Origin: Methylobacterium adhaesivum
Lineage (GTDB): Bacteria > Pseudomonadota > Alphaproteobacteria > Rhizobiales > Beijerinckiaceae
Assembly (NCBI RefSeq): GCF_022179065.1
Contig: NZ_BPQD01000007.1
Coordinates: forward strand, 1-64,000
DNA: 64,000 bases
Reading direction: 5' to 3'
The notes beneath the pieces are model-generated. The model did not search any database, was not told the DNA's origin, and was given only the letters and a program-made list of their open reading frames with translations. Below, in pieces: positions 8,160 to 16,684 of the stretch. The translations under genes were made by a program, and so were the position numbers. Positions within the stretch are counted from its first letter, which is position 1, and every line of letters begins with the position of its first letter.

Positions 8160-8834
8160 ATGCTGAGAGCAGTGATTTTCGATGTCGACGGAACGTTGAT
8201 CGATTCCGTGCCCCAGCATGCGAAGGCCTGGCAGGACGCGTTCCGCGACTTCGGGCACGATTTCCCCCTGGAGGACATCCGACGCCAGATCGGCAAGGGG
8301 GGCGACCACCTGCTGCCGGTGTTCCTGTCGGAGGCGGAGATCGAAGAACGGGGTGAGGCCCTCGAGAAGCACAGAGCCGAGATTCTGAAGACGCGCTACC
8401 TGCCGACCATCAAGGGCTTTCCCGAGGTGCGGGCCCTCGTCGAGCGCCTCCTGGCCGATGGACGGCACCTCGCCCTGGCATCCTCGGCCAAGGCGGACGA
8501 ACTTCAGACCTACAAGACGATCGCCGGGATCGCGGATCTGATCGAGACCGAGACCTCGTCGGACGATGCCGAAGCGAGCAAGCCCGATCCCGACATCTTC
8601 GAAGCCGCCCTCGACCGGCTCGACGGGATCGCGCCCGACGAGGCGGTCGTCATCGGCGACACGCCCTACGACGCCGAGGCGGCGCGCAAGGCCGGTCTTC
8701 GCACCATCGGCTTGCTCGGCGGCGGCTGGACGGCCGAGGAACTGATGCAGGCGGGCTGCATCGCCACCTATCGCGATCCGGCGGAGCTACTCGCAGCCTA
8801 CGATCGCTCGGCCCTGGGCGCGCCCGCGATGTGA
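8160..8834 (+). CDS. HAD-family phosphatase (phosphoglycolate phosphatase / beta-phosphoglucomutase type)
   Basis: A 224-residue HAD hydrolase of subclass I. Motif I is FDVDGTLID with the nucleophile Asp8 and acid/base Asp10; motif II is the Ser in LALASSAK; the motif III Lys is in EASKPDPD; motif IV is VVIGDTPYDAEAA. The alpha-helical cap lies between motifs I and II (residues about 15-90), as in phosphoglycolate phosphatases and beta-phosphoglucomutase. The ATG at 8160 begins directly at the first beta strand; a longer in-frame extension upstream is Arg-rich and looks untranslated. Substrate unknown. The gene stands alone between the divergent sulfur operon and a small membrane protein gene. 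Confidence 0.88.
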   Translation: MLRAVIFDVDGTLIDSVPQHAKAWQDAFRDFGHDFPLEDIRRQIGKGGDHLLPVFLSEAEIEERGEALEKHRAEILKTRYLPTIKGFPEVRALVERLLADGRHLALASSAKADELQTYKTIAGIADLIETETSSDDAEASKPDPDIFEAALDRLDGIAPDEAVVIGDTPYDAEAARKAGLRTIGLLGGGWTAEELMQAGCIATYRDPAELLAAYDRSALGAPAM

Positions 8835-8911
8835 TGCGATCTGCCTCAGGCCGATTTGTAACGGCGATGGGGTTCAGGCGTTTCCCCCGACAGGCGCCGA
8901 GGAGACCGTCC

Positions 8912-9271
8912 ATGACACTACGTTCCGAAGATCCGCCGCCACCGGGAAACATCACGGTTGCGACGCCCCCGGTAGCCGACCGGCCGACGACAGCGATGCT
9001 GAAAGCCGATATCGACAGCGGGCGGACCGGCGACAAGGTCGCCCACTACGATCCCGGCCTGTCGCAACTCGGGACCGACGACGAGGCCGCCGGCAATCCC
9101 CCGTCTCACGACCGCGTCGCCCTTGCCCGCGCGACCGAGGCGGCGTCGCCGCGTGTGCAGGCGGCAGCCAAGCCGCAGGGCCGCAACGCCTGGGTCCTGC
9201 CACTGTTCACGGGCGCCATCGTCCTGATCCCAGTGGTCATCGGCACGCTGCTGTTCGTCCTCGATCGCTAA
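8912..9271 (+). CDS. small protein with C-terminal transmembrane anchor
   Basis: A 119-residue protein starting MTLRSEDPPPPGNITVA, rich in Pro, Ala, Thr and Asp for the first 85 residues (probably unstructured), followed by a basic stretch and one hydrophobic segment WVLPLFTGAIVLIPVVIGTL ending seven residues before the stop. This is a tail-anchored layout with the soluble part most likely cytoplasmic. I chose the ATG at 8912 because GGAG precedes it at the right distance; an earlier start at 8831 would overlap the HAD gene stop. I do not recognise the family. It sits between the HAD gene and the histidine kinase gene on the same strand. Confidence 0.65.
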   Translation: MTLRSEDPPPPGNITVATPPVADRPTTAMLKADIDSGRTGDKVAHYDPGLSQLGTDDEAAGNPPSHDRVALARATEAASPRVQAAAKPQGRNAWVLPLFTGAIVLIPVVIGTLLFVLDR

Positions 9272-9407
9272 GCATGGGAAGGTTCACGTCCGATGCGTCG
9301 CAGACCCTCATGCCGATTGAGGGCAATCCACCCGGTCTGCTACAAGACTCCATCGCTCGGGAGCGACGTCGCTCCGGCGCGTTCCTGCCAGATCGCTGCG
9401 GACCTCG

Positions 9408-12344
9408 ATGACTGACGAGCGATACGAGGCCGGGTCACCGGAAGATCAACCGGATCGCGCCATCCAGCTGGACGATGCCCTGATCACCGAGGCTCTGGCG
9501 ACGCGTCCCGCCCGCACGCCCGACTACGAGGCCGAGGCATATATCCTGTCCGAACTCGCCAGCGAGCTGGCCACGAGCCCGGGCACGGTGCTTCAGCGTC
9601 TCGTGAACCTGATTGTCGAGATGGATCTGGCTGGTTCGGCTGGCATCAGTCTCCTCGAGCGGAACGAGGGCAAGGCGCACTTTCGGTGGCACGCCCTCGC
9701 GGGTCTCTGGGCGGGGTATCTCGGCGAGACCATGCCCTTCGAGGCGAGCCCGTGCGGTGTCGTGGTGACGCGCGATACGCCCCTGCTGTTCTCGGACCCG
9801 CACAGGATCTTTACCGGCCGCGCGTTCGAGCCGCCGATCCACGAAGTGCTGCTCGTTCCCTTCCACGCCCACGATGCGCCAGTCGGCACACTCTGGGTGA
9901 GCGCCCACGATACACAGCGAGCCTTCGACGGCGAAGACCTTCGGCTGCTCACGCGGCTGACCCGCTTCGCGGCCGCCGCCTTCGCGATGACCGCCGCCCT
10001 CCACGAGGCACAGACGGCCAGGGACAGGCTGGAACAGCGAATCGCGGAACGCACCGCCGCCCTCACGGAGGCCCACGAGGCGCTGCGCCAGGTCGAAGTA
10101 CACCATCGCGTCGAACTCGAATGGCAGGTGCAGGAGCGGACGCGGCAGCTGCAGGCGAGCCGCGACCTGTTCCAGGCCACCCTGGACAGCTCCATGGACA
10201 TGATTCAGGTCTTCGAAGCCGTCCGCGACGCATCGGGGGCGATCGTCGACTTCCGGTGGCTGCTGAACAACCACACCTCTGCGAGCCGCTTCGGCGATGT
10301 GCAAGGACAGAGCATGCTGGAGCGCAACCCCGGCGTGCTGCAGGAGGGCATCTTCGATGCTTTCAAGGAGGTCGTCGAGACTGGCCGCCCGTCCTGCCAC
10401 GAGCGCCACTATGTCCATGAACAGTTCGACGGCTGGTTCTACCAATCGGCGGTGAAGCTCGGCGACGGCGTGGCGACCACCACCAAGGACATCACCGCAT
10501 GGAAGGCGGCGCAGGACGAGATCCTGCGGCTTCGGGACGAAGTGGCACAGGCCAAGCTCAACGAGAGCGAGGCGCGGTACCGGAACCTGTTCGATTCCAT
10601 CGACGAGGGGTTCTGCGTCATCGAGGTGTTGTTCGACGACGCAGAGCAGCCGGTGGATTACCGCTTCCTCACCGTGAATCAAGCCTTCGAGAAACAGACT
10701 GGGCTCAGCGGCGCCACGGGCATGACCATCAGCGGCATGGTGGCCGGAAACGAACCGCATTGGCACGAAACCTACGGCCGGATCGCCCTGACGGGAGAGC
10801 CCGAACGCTTCGAGGCCCGGGCGGATGCGCTCGGGCGCTGGTACGAGGTCTATGCCTTCCGCATCGGCTCGCCCGACCAGCGGCAGGTTGCAGTCCTGTT
10901 CAAGGACATCCTGCCTCGTAAGAACGCCGAAGCGGCCCTTCGTGAGAGCGAGGAGCGCTTCAGGGCCTTCGTGACCGCGAGTTCGGACGTGGTCTACCGC
11001 ATGAGCCCGGACTGGACCGAAATACATATGCTGAAAGTGCTGGAAGGGGGTGAGTTCCACGGCAGCGCCGAACAGCGGAGTGCGCTCTGGTGGGAGCGCT
11101 ACGTTCATCCCGGCGATCGGGCAGCGCTCCGCGCCGCCAAGGCCGAGGCGTGCGCAACCCGTTCGCTCGTCGCCCTGGAGCATCGGATGATGCAGCCCGG
11201 CGGTTCCTTCGGCTGGGTCCAGTCCCGCATCGTACCGATCCTGACCGAGGACGGGACCATCAGGGAATGGCTGGGGACGGCCAGCGACGTCACGGCGCGC
11301 AAGACCGCCGAGACCGCCCTACGCGCCAGCGAGGAACGACTTACCCAGTTCGGCGAGGCGTCGTCCGACGTCCTGTGGATCCGCGACGCCGCGACGTTCC
11401 AATGGATGTACCTCACGCCGGCCTTCGAAACGATCTACGGTCTCGATCGCGCCACGGCATTGTCCGGCGACAACATGATGGGCTGGATCGAGATGATCGT
11501 GCCCGAGGATCGCGAACATGCCTTGGCGAACCTGAAGCGGGTCCGCACGGGCGAGCGCGTTACCTTCGAGTACCGCGTCAGGCTGCCCGACAATGGCGCG
11601 ATCCGATGGTTGCGCAGCACCGATTTCCCCATGCGCGACGCCACGGGGGGCGTGAGCTGGATCGGTGGCGTCGGCCGCGACATCACCGAAGAAAAGGAAA
11701 CAGCCGCGCGCATGTGCGTACTCGTGGCCGAGTTGCAGCATCGTACGCGCAACCTCCTCGGCGTCGTGCGGGCCATGGCGGACAAGGCCCTGCGACGTAG
11801 CACCAGCCTGGCGGATTTCGAGGTCCGCTTCGGCACCCGTCTGGCCGCCCTCGCCCGCGTGCAGGGCCTGCTGTCCCGCCTCGGCGAGGGTGAGCGCGTC
11901 ACCCTCGACGAGCTGATCCGCAGCGAGATCGCCGCCCTCGACGGAGATCCTGCCAGAGTCGCGCTGGAAGGGCCATCCGGAGTCGCCCTGCGGTCTTCGA
12001 CCCTGCAGACTTTCGCCCTTGCCCTCCACGAACTCGCGACGAATGCCGTCAAGCACGGTGCCTTCGCTCAGCCTCAGGCGCACCTCGAGATTCGGTGGTC
12101 CGTGGAGCCCGTCGAGCCGGAGCGGGGACCTTGGTTGCATATGGAATGGCGCGAGCGCGGCGTTCGCATGCCGGAAGCTCGCGGATCGCGCGAGAGCGGA
12201 TCAGGCCGCGACCTCATTGAACGCGCCCTGCCCTACCAGCTCGGCGCACGGACAAGCTACGTGCTCGGGGATGACGGTGTTCACTGCACCATAGCCCTTC
12301 CCGTTTCGGACCGCACGGCCATGGACAGCTACACCGATCCCTGA
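9408..12344 (+). CDS. HWE-family sensor histidine kinase with GAF and multiple PAS domains
   Basis: A 978-residue soluble sensor kinase with no membrane segment. Order: GAF-like domain (residues about 60-195), a coiled coil rich in Glu/Arg/Gln (about 200-255), about four PAS domains (255-375, 385-510, 515-640, 640-770; several end in the PAC-type DITxxK pattern), then a kinase core of the HWE type. The phospho-acceptor is His778 in AELQHRTRNLLGVV; the ATP-binding N-box is LHELATNAVKHGAF and WRERG supplies the HWE Trp-x-Glu. HWE kinases are common in alphaproteobacteria and often sense light or stress. No response regulator gene is adjacent, so it is an orphan. A palindromic repeat begins seven bases after the stop codon. 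Confidence 0.92.
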   Translation: MTDERYEAGSPEDQPDRAIQLDDALITEALATRPARTPDYEAEAYILSELASELATSPGTVLQRLVNLIVEMDLAGSAGISLLERNEGKAHFRWHALAGLWAGYLGETMPFEASPCGVVVTRDTPLLFSDPHRIFTGRAFEPPIHEVLLVPFHAHDAPVGTLWVSAHDTQRAFDGEDLRLLTRLTRFAAAAFAMTAALHEAQTARDRLEQRIAERTAALTEAHEALRQVEVHHRVELEWQVQERTRQLQASRDLFQATLDSSMDMIQVFEAVRDASGAIVDFRWLLNNHTSASRFGDVQGQSMLERNPGVLQEGIFDAFKEVVETGRPSCHERHYVHEQFDGWFYQSAVKLGDGVATTTKDITAWKAAQDEILRLRDEVAQAKLNESEARYRNLFDSIDEGFCVIEVLFDDAEQPVDYRFLTVNQAFEKQTGLSGATGMTISGMVAGNEPHWHETYGRIALTGEPERFEARADALGRWYEVYAFRIGSPDQRQVAVLFKDILPRKNAEAALRESEERFRAFVTASSDVVYRMSPDWTEIHMLKVLEGGEFHGSAEQRSALWWERYVHPGDRAALRAAKAEACATRSLVALEHRMMQPGGSFGWVQSRIVPILTEDGTIREWLGTASDVTARKTAETALRASEERLTQFGEASSDVLWIRDAATFQWMYLTPAFETIYGLDRATALSGDNMMGWIEMIVPEDREHALANLKRVRTGERVTFEYRVRLPDNGAIRWLRSTDFPMRDATGGVSWIGGVGRDITEEKETAARMCVLVAELQHRTRNLLGVVRAMADKALRRSTSLADFEVRFGTRLAALARVQGLLSRLGEGERVTLDELIRSEIAALDGDPARVALEGPSGVALRSSTLQTFALALHELATNAVKHGAFAQPQAHLEIRWSVEPVEPERGPWLHMEWRERGVRMPEARGSRESGSGRDLIERALPYQLGARTSYVLGDDGVHCTIALPVSDRTAMDSYTDP

Positions 12345-12349
12345 GTGTT

Positions 12350-12416
12350 TTCACAGAACTCCCGCGGCGCCGCTGTGCCCAGAGCGAGGACCGGCGGTGA
12401 TCGGGAGTTTTGTGAG
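12350..12416 (+). repeat. dispersed extragenic palindrome, copy 1
   Basis: Outer arms TCACAGAACTCCC (12351-12363) and GGGAGTTTTGTGA (12403-12415) form an inverted repeat with one mismatch around a 39-base centre. The whole element, including the centre, matches the reverse complement of the copy at 27193-27259 with only a scattering of substitutions, mostly transitions. It starts just after the kinase stop codon and could also act as a transcription-terminating hairpin. Confidence 0.8.
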
Positions 12417-12602
12417 GCACCCTAAGCGATGCTTCGACGTCGGTTCGATGCCAGCGCCACATGCCTGCACGCTGAACCCGGCTCCGCGCGGGGCGGCGTG
12501 CGGCACATGAACATTCTCGACCTGACCCGGGGCCGTGCGGATGACGGGCGAGCTGACCTTTGACGGGAATGTGGGAACATCATCGACGGTCCCACAACGA
12601 GA

Positions 12603-12633
12603 AAGGGCGCCCCTAAGTGTGGGGGCGCCCCTT
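12603..12633 (-). terminator. Rho-independent-type terminator behind small secreted-protein gene
   Basis: AAGGGCGCCCC (12603-12613) pairs with GGGGCGCCCCTT (12622-12633) around a short loop. On the minus strand the stem is followed by TTTCTCG, and it lies 17 bases after the stop of the minus-strand gene ending at 12650. It may work in both directions. Confidence 0.65.
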
Positions 12634-12649
12634 CCGGATCACGATTCGA

Positions 12650-12949
12650 TCAGTAGTAGAAGCGTCGCGGTCCGCCATAGTAGCCGTAGACCGGCGGAGG
12701 CGGCGGCAGGGGCCGATATCCGTAATAGCCACGGCCCCAGTAGGGCGGCGGGCGGCGGTTCGGACGGCACTCACCCCACGGATTGGGGTGCCAGCCGGGG
12801 CCGCAGCCACCCGCGACCCGCTCGATCGCCGCATTCCCATCGGGCGCCCCGAGGGGAGCGACCGAGATGGGGGCGGCCTGCGATGCCGTTGCAAGACCAA
12901 GGCTGCCGGCGAGCACCGCAGCCATTCCAAGCACCTTCGCGTGCTTCAT
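12650..12949 (-). CDS. small secreted GCG-x-G-H protein with Tyr/Gly/Pro-rich tail
   Basis: A 99-residue precursor: signal peptide MKHAKVLGMAAVLAGSLGLA ending near ATASQA-A, then a short linker and GGCGPGWHPNPWGECRPNRR. This resembles the GCGxGxHRxxxGxC motif of small exported proteins frequent in Methylobacterium and Bradyrhizobium, with two Cys likely in a disulfide. The last 35 residues are rich in Tyr, Gly, Pro and Arg and end RRFYY. Function unknown. The ATG at 12949 was chosen because it begins the signal peptide with a positively charged n-region; the frame is open ten codons further. Single gene, with a terminator directly downstream. Confidence 0.8.
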   Translation of the reverse strand: MKHAKVLGMAAVLAGSLGLATASQAAPISVAPLGAPDGNAAIERVAGGCGPGWHPNPWGECRPNRRPPPYWGRGYYGYRPLPPPPPVYGYYGGPRRFYY

Positions 12950-13160
12950 GACAGGATTCTCCAAGATCGCGCCACCCATTCAACCGGGTGGGACAGGGCC
13001 AGATTGACCCGCTCTGGGTGAATGATGCCTGACCGGATTGCGGCGACGGCGGGGCAAGCATCGAAGACTTGGTCTGCAGCGAAAGGCGCGGTCCGGTCGT
13101 TCGCGCGTGCCGCGCGGTCCCTAAGATCCGGCGAACGATTCGGATCGCACGGATGCCGGA

Positions 13161-14276
13161 TCAGTCGGCTCCTCTCGAGGAGCGAGACGCTTTCACGTGG
13201 GCATTGGCGCCGAAGCGCGCGATCTCAAGGTGGATGTGAGGGAGCGGGACCACCCGGGCGGCGGCACCGCGCTCGATCGCCTCCTTCGGCATGCCGAAGA
13301 CGACGCAGGTCTCCTCGTCCTGGGCGACGGTGTGGGCCCCGGCGCGGCGCATCTCGAGGAGGCCCGTGGCGCCGTCGTCCCCCATGCCCGTCATGATGAT
13401 GCCGAGGGCGTTGCCGCCGGCGCATTGTGCGGCCGAGCGGAACAGGACGTCCACGGACGGCCGATGACGCGAGACCAGGGGTCCGTCCTTGACCGCCACG
13501 CTGTAGCGCCCGCCGTTACGCTGGAGCAGCATGTGGCGCCCCCCCGGCGCGATCAAGGCGCGTCCGGAGTGCACCACGTCGCCGTCTTCCGCCTCCTTCA
13601 CCTCGATGGCGCAGAGCCCGTTCAGGCGCCGCGCGAAGGCTGCCGTGAAGTGTTCGGGCATGTGCTGCACGATGACGAGGCCAGGCGTTTCCACCGGCAG
13701 CACCTCGAGGACGTCGCGCAACGATTCGGTCCCACCCGTCGAGGCGCCGATGCAGATGACGGGATCGGTTTCGGCCACGGGGCGACCCATGAGCGGGGGC
13801 GGGATCATCGCGTCGGCCGAGAGCTTCGCCTCGATCGCCCGCGCGGGGGGACGCTGACCCCGGAGCCGGGCCCGGGCCGCCCCGCGGACGGCGTCGCAGA
13901 CCCGCACGGAGGATTCCATGAGGAACTGACGCGTATCGACCCGGGGTTTCGGCAGCACGTCGATGGCGCCGGCTTCGAGCACCTCGAACAGCATGTTCGA
14001 TCCCGCCTCGGTCAGGGTGGAGCAGATGATCACCGGGATCGGCTTCTGGGACATGATCTTGCGCAGGAAGGTCAGGCCATCCATGCGCGGCATCTCAAGG
14101 TCGAGGATGATCACGTCGGGAACGTCGTCCTGAATGCGCCGGGCCGCGACGTAGGGATCGGCGGCCGTTCCCAGAACCTCGATATCGGGTGCGGCACTTA
14201 GAATACCGGTCAGTGTCTGCCGCACGGAGGCCGAGTCGTCGACGATCAGGACACGGATGGGTCTCGTGGCTGGCAT
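13161..14276 (-). CDS. cheB: chemotaxis response regulator / protein-glutamate methylesterase CheB
   Basis: A 371-residue CheB. The receiver domain (residues 5-125) has the acidic pair at 13-14, phospho-acceptor Asp59 in [12 protein letters not shown] and the switch Thr/Lys in CSTL and LPKP. After a linker rich in Arg and Pro, the methylesterase domain (about 170-360) has catalytic Ser179 in GASTGG, His205 in VQHMPEHF and Asp300 in [10 protein letters not shown]. It removes methyl groups from receptor glutamates when phosphorylated by CheA, resetting the receptors. It is the last gene of the minus-strand chemotaxis operon, 13 bases after cheR. Confidence 0.96.
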   Translation of the reverse strand: MPATRPIRVLIVDDSASVRQTLTGILSAAPDIEVLGTAADPYVAARRIQDDVPDVIILDLEMPRMDGLTFLRKIMSQKPIPVIICSTLTEAGSNMLFEVLEAGAIDVLPKPRVDTRQFLMESSVRVCDAVRGAARARLRGQRPPARAIEAKLSADAMIPPPLMGRPVAETDPVICIGASTGGTESLRDVLEVLPVETPGLVIVQHMPEHFTAAFARRLNGLCAIEVKEAEDGDVVHSGRALIAPGGRHMLLQRNGGRYSVAVKDGPLVSRHRPSVDVLFRSAAQCAGGNALGIIMTGMGDDGATGLLEMRRAGAHTVAQDEETCVVFGMPKEAIERGAAARVVPLPHIHLEIARFGANAHVKASRSSRGAD

Positions 14277-14289
14277 GGTGACACTGCTT

Positions 14290-15129
14290 TCACTTGCGGA
14301 ACACAGTCGAGGAGATTTGAGTCAGCCGCGTCAGGCCGCTGCCGGCCATGGATTCGGAGTGGCCGACGATGAGGTACCCCCCCGGCCGGACATGGGTGGC
14401 GAGCTGCTCCAGGACGGCCCGCTGGGTCGGCTTGTCGAAGTAGATCAGCACGTTGCGGCAGAAGACGATGTCGATGTCCCGATCGACGGCGTAGCGGTCC
14501 GACATGAGGTTCAGGTGCTGGAAGCGCACGCGGGCACGCAGCTCCGGGACGATGCGGCCTTCCCGGCGATCGGGGTCGCGGGCCATCATCACGTAGCGGC
14601 GGCGCATCTCGGGCGGCACCGTCGCGAGCATCTCGGTGCCGTAGATCGCGGTCCTGCCGACCTTCAGGACCTCCGTCGAAACGTCCGTTCCGAGAATGCT
14701 GTAATCGAGGGGGCGGCCGGCTGCGACCATGTCCTGAAGGACCATGGCCAGGGTGTAGGCCTCCGCCCCGATGGAGGCGGCGGCACTCCACAGCTTCAAC
14801 CGCGCCTTGCCGGCCCCGTGGGCAGTGAGACGTGGCACCAGTTCGTCGCGAAGCAGGTCGAAATGCGCCGGCTCGCGGAAGAAGTCCGTCTTGTTCGTCG
14901 TGACGCAGTCGACGAGATGGACGTACTCCTCGTCGAGGTGTCCTTCGTCGAACACGTGCCGCCCGTAGGCATCCAGGCCATCGAGTTCGAGGGCGCGGAC
15001 GCGCTTGCGCAGGCGCCCTTCGAGCATGGTGCGCTTGGCCGCCGGCAGTTGAATGCCGACATCGGTCTCGATCAGGCTGACGATCGAGCGGAAATGACGT
15101 TCGCTCAAGCCTTGGGTGGGTTCAGACAT
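14290..15129 (-). CDS. cheR: chemotaxis protein methyltransferase CheR
   Basis: A 279-residue CheR. The N-terminal helical domain (residues 1-80: [31 protein letters not shown]) precedes the SAM-binding domain with [14 protein letters not shown], the [17 protein letters not shown] glycine-poor variant of the usual SAACSTGEEPY loop, and [12 protein letters not shown]. The usual CxxGEEPY is here A-SIGAEAY: the Cys is replaced by Ala and one Glu by Ala, a known kind of variation but worth noting. It methylates receptor glutamates using SAM. The start at 15129 is 7 bases after cheW; the neighbouring cheB supplies the opposing activity. Confidence 0.95.
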   Translation of the reverse strand: MSEPTQGLSERHFRSIVSLIETDVGIQLPAAKRTMLEGRLRKRVRALELDGLDAYGRHVFDEGHLDEEYVHLVDCVTTNKTDFFREPAHFDLLRDELVPRLTAHGAGKARLKLWSAAASIGAEAYTLAMVLQDMVAAGRPLDYSILGTDVSTEVLKVGRTAIYGTEMLATVPPEMRRRYVMMARDPDRREGRIVPELRARVRFQHLNLMSDRYAVDRDIDIVFCRNVLIYFDKPTQRAVLEQLATHVRPGGYLIVGHSESMAGSGLTRLTQISSTVFRK

Positions 15130-15136
15130 GGAAGCG

Positions 15137-15610
15137 TCAGGCGGCGCGTGCGGGTGCGAGCAGGGCGGACTCCTCGCCCGCCATCAGCGCCGGCAGATCG
15201 AACACCACCACGAAGGCATCCCCCTTCCGACCGATCCCGGCGATGTAGCCGGAGTGCCAGCGCCCGCCGACCTCGGGGGCCTCTTCGAGTTCGCCGCCGT
15301 CGAGTTCGGTCACCTCGAACACCCGATCGGCCACGAACCCGACCCGCATGGCGCGTTTGCCCATGGGGATGTTCAGGAGGATGATGCGCGTGGCTGGCGT
15401 CACCGGGACGCGCGGCAGACCGAGCTTCGTGCGCAGGTCGATTACCGGATAGCTCTGGCCCCGCACATCGATCATGCCGATGAGAAAGTCGGGCGCCTGG
15501 GGCAGCGCCGAGACCTCGCGGTGATCCAGAATTTCGTGAACGTACGCGATATCGATCCCGAAGGTTTCGCGATCGAGACCGAGGGTAAGGTACTGCCAGA
15601 CGCTCGACAT
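15137..15610 (-). CDS. cheW: chemotaxis coupling protein CheW (copy 1)
   Basis: A 157-residue CheW-domain protein: YLTLGLDRETFGIDIAYVHEIL at the start, the conserved MIDVRGQSYPVIDLRTKLG central motif, and VGFVADRVFEV near residue 105. These are the surfaces that bind CheA P5 and the receptor hairpin tip. The last 20 residues are an Ala-rich extension. It lies between the receptor gene and cheR. A second CheW is encoded directly after cheA; two CheW proteins in one cluster suggests that separate receptor arrays or receptor preferences exist, which is only inference. Confidence 0.95.
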   Translation of the reverse strand: MSSVWQYLTLGLDRETFGIDIAYVHEILDHREVSALPQAPDFLIGMIDVRGQSYPVIDLRTKLGLPRVPVTPATRIILLNIPMGKRAMRVGFVADRVFEVTELDGGELEEAPEVGGRWHSGYIAGIGRKGDAFVVVFDLPALMAGEESALLAPARAA

Positions 15611-15705
15611 GGGATTTCTTTCAATTCTTCATCCCGGGCGCCGAGAGGCTAGCCCGCAAAGGGTTGAGTAAGTATGCAGCACCCGCCTTTCGGCGCGGGC
15701 CGGCA

Positions 15706-15734
15706 CGGGACACGGGGCCACGCCCCGTGTCCCG
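15706..15734 (-). terminator. hairpin behind first receptor gene
   Basis: CGGGACACGGGG (15706-15717) pairs perfectly with CCCCGTGTCCCG (15723-15734) around a 5-base loop, nine bases after the stop of the receptor gene. No T-run follows on the minus strand, so it may attenuate transcription or stabilise the 3' end within the operon rather than terminate fully. Confidence 0.5.
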
Positions 15735-15742
15735 CATCAGCG

Positions 15743-16684
15743 TCAGGCGCTTCGCTTGAACTCGGCGTCGCGCTCGTCCTCGGCGCCCATGTCGAGGGCG
15801 AAGCCCCCCACCGCCGGCTGAGGCCGGGCCTTGCGCCGCGCGGCCGGGGCCGGCGAGCGCACCACCGCCGACGGCGCCCGCATCCGGACCGCCGTCTCGC
15901 GCAGCCGCGTCACGTCCGCGTCCACGCTTCGATCACCCAATCCCGCCGCATCGATCCGGAAGTACGAGATCGTCGTCTGGAGCCGGTCGGCCTGCGCCGC
16001 CAGTTCCTCGGAGGTTGCCGAAACCTGCTCGGAGGCGCTCGCGTTCTGCTGGGTCACCTTGTCGAGCTGCTGGATCGCCTGGTTGATCTGCCCCGACCCC
16101 ACGTCCTGTTCGCGGCAGGCCGCCGTGATCTCCTCCACCAAAGCCGCCGTGCGCTTGATGTCGGGAACCAGCCGGCCCAGCATGTCGCCCGCCTCGCGCG
16201 CAGCCTTCACGGTATCCGTCGACAGGGTGCCGATCTCAGCCGCCGCCGCCTGGGACCGCTCGGCGAGCTTGCGCACCTCCGAGGCTACCACCGCGAAGCC
16301 CCGCCCGTGCTCGCCCGCCCGCGCGGCCTCGACGGCCGCATTCAGGGCGAGAAGATCGGTCTGACGCGCGATCTCCTGCACGATGGTGATCTTCTGCGCG
16401 ATGGTCTGCATCGCATCCACCGCCCGGCCGACCGCCGCGCCGCTGGCCTCGGCATCCTTGGCCGACTGGCGGGCGATGGTCTCGGTCTGGCTCGCGTTCT
16501 CGGCGTTCTGCTTCACGTTGGCGGCCATCTCCTCCATGGAGGCCGAGGCCTCCTCCGTCGACGAGGCCTGCTCGGTGGAGCCCTGCGACAGCTGCTCGGC
16601 CGAGGCGGACAGCTCCTGCGACCCCGACGACACGTTGCCCGCCGCCGTCAGCGCCTCCGTCACCACCGCACGCAGCTTCACCAG
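15743..16684 (-). repeat. direct repeat, receptor signalling half, unit 1
   Basis: About 940 bp encoding the signalling domain and C-terminal tail of receptor 1. Comparing with 18091-19032 (offset 2348) by eye I count only about 15 base differences, and three or four amino-acid changes. Similarity stops sharply near the end of the HAMP region, which suggests gene conversion or a recent partial duplication. Confidence 0.9.

Larger units (their letters stand above)
12345..12649. other. intergenic region with palindromic repeat and terminator
   Basis: About 305 bases between the convergent histidine kinase gene and the small secreted-protein gene. It holds the first copy of the dispersed palindromic repeat (12350-12416) and, near the other end, a strong GC hairpin (12603-12633). 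Between them I see nothing convincing, only a possible 18-codon open frame starting at 12508 that I do not support. Confidence 0.6.
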
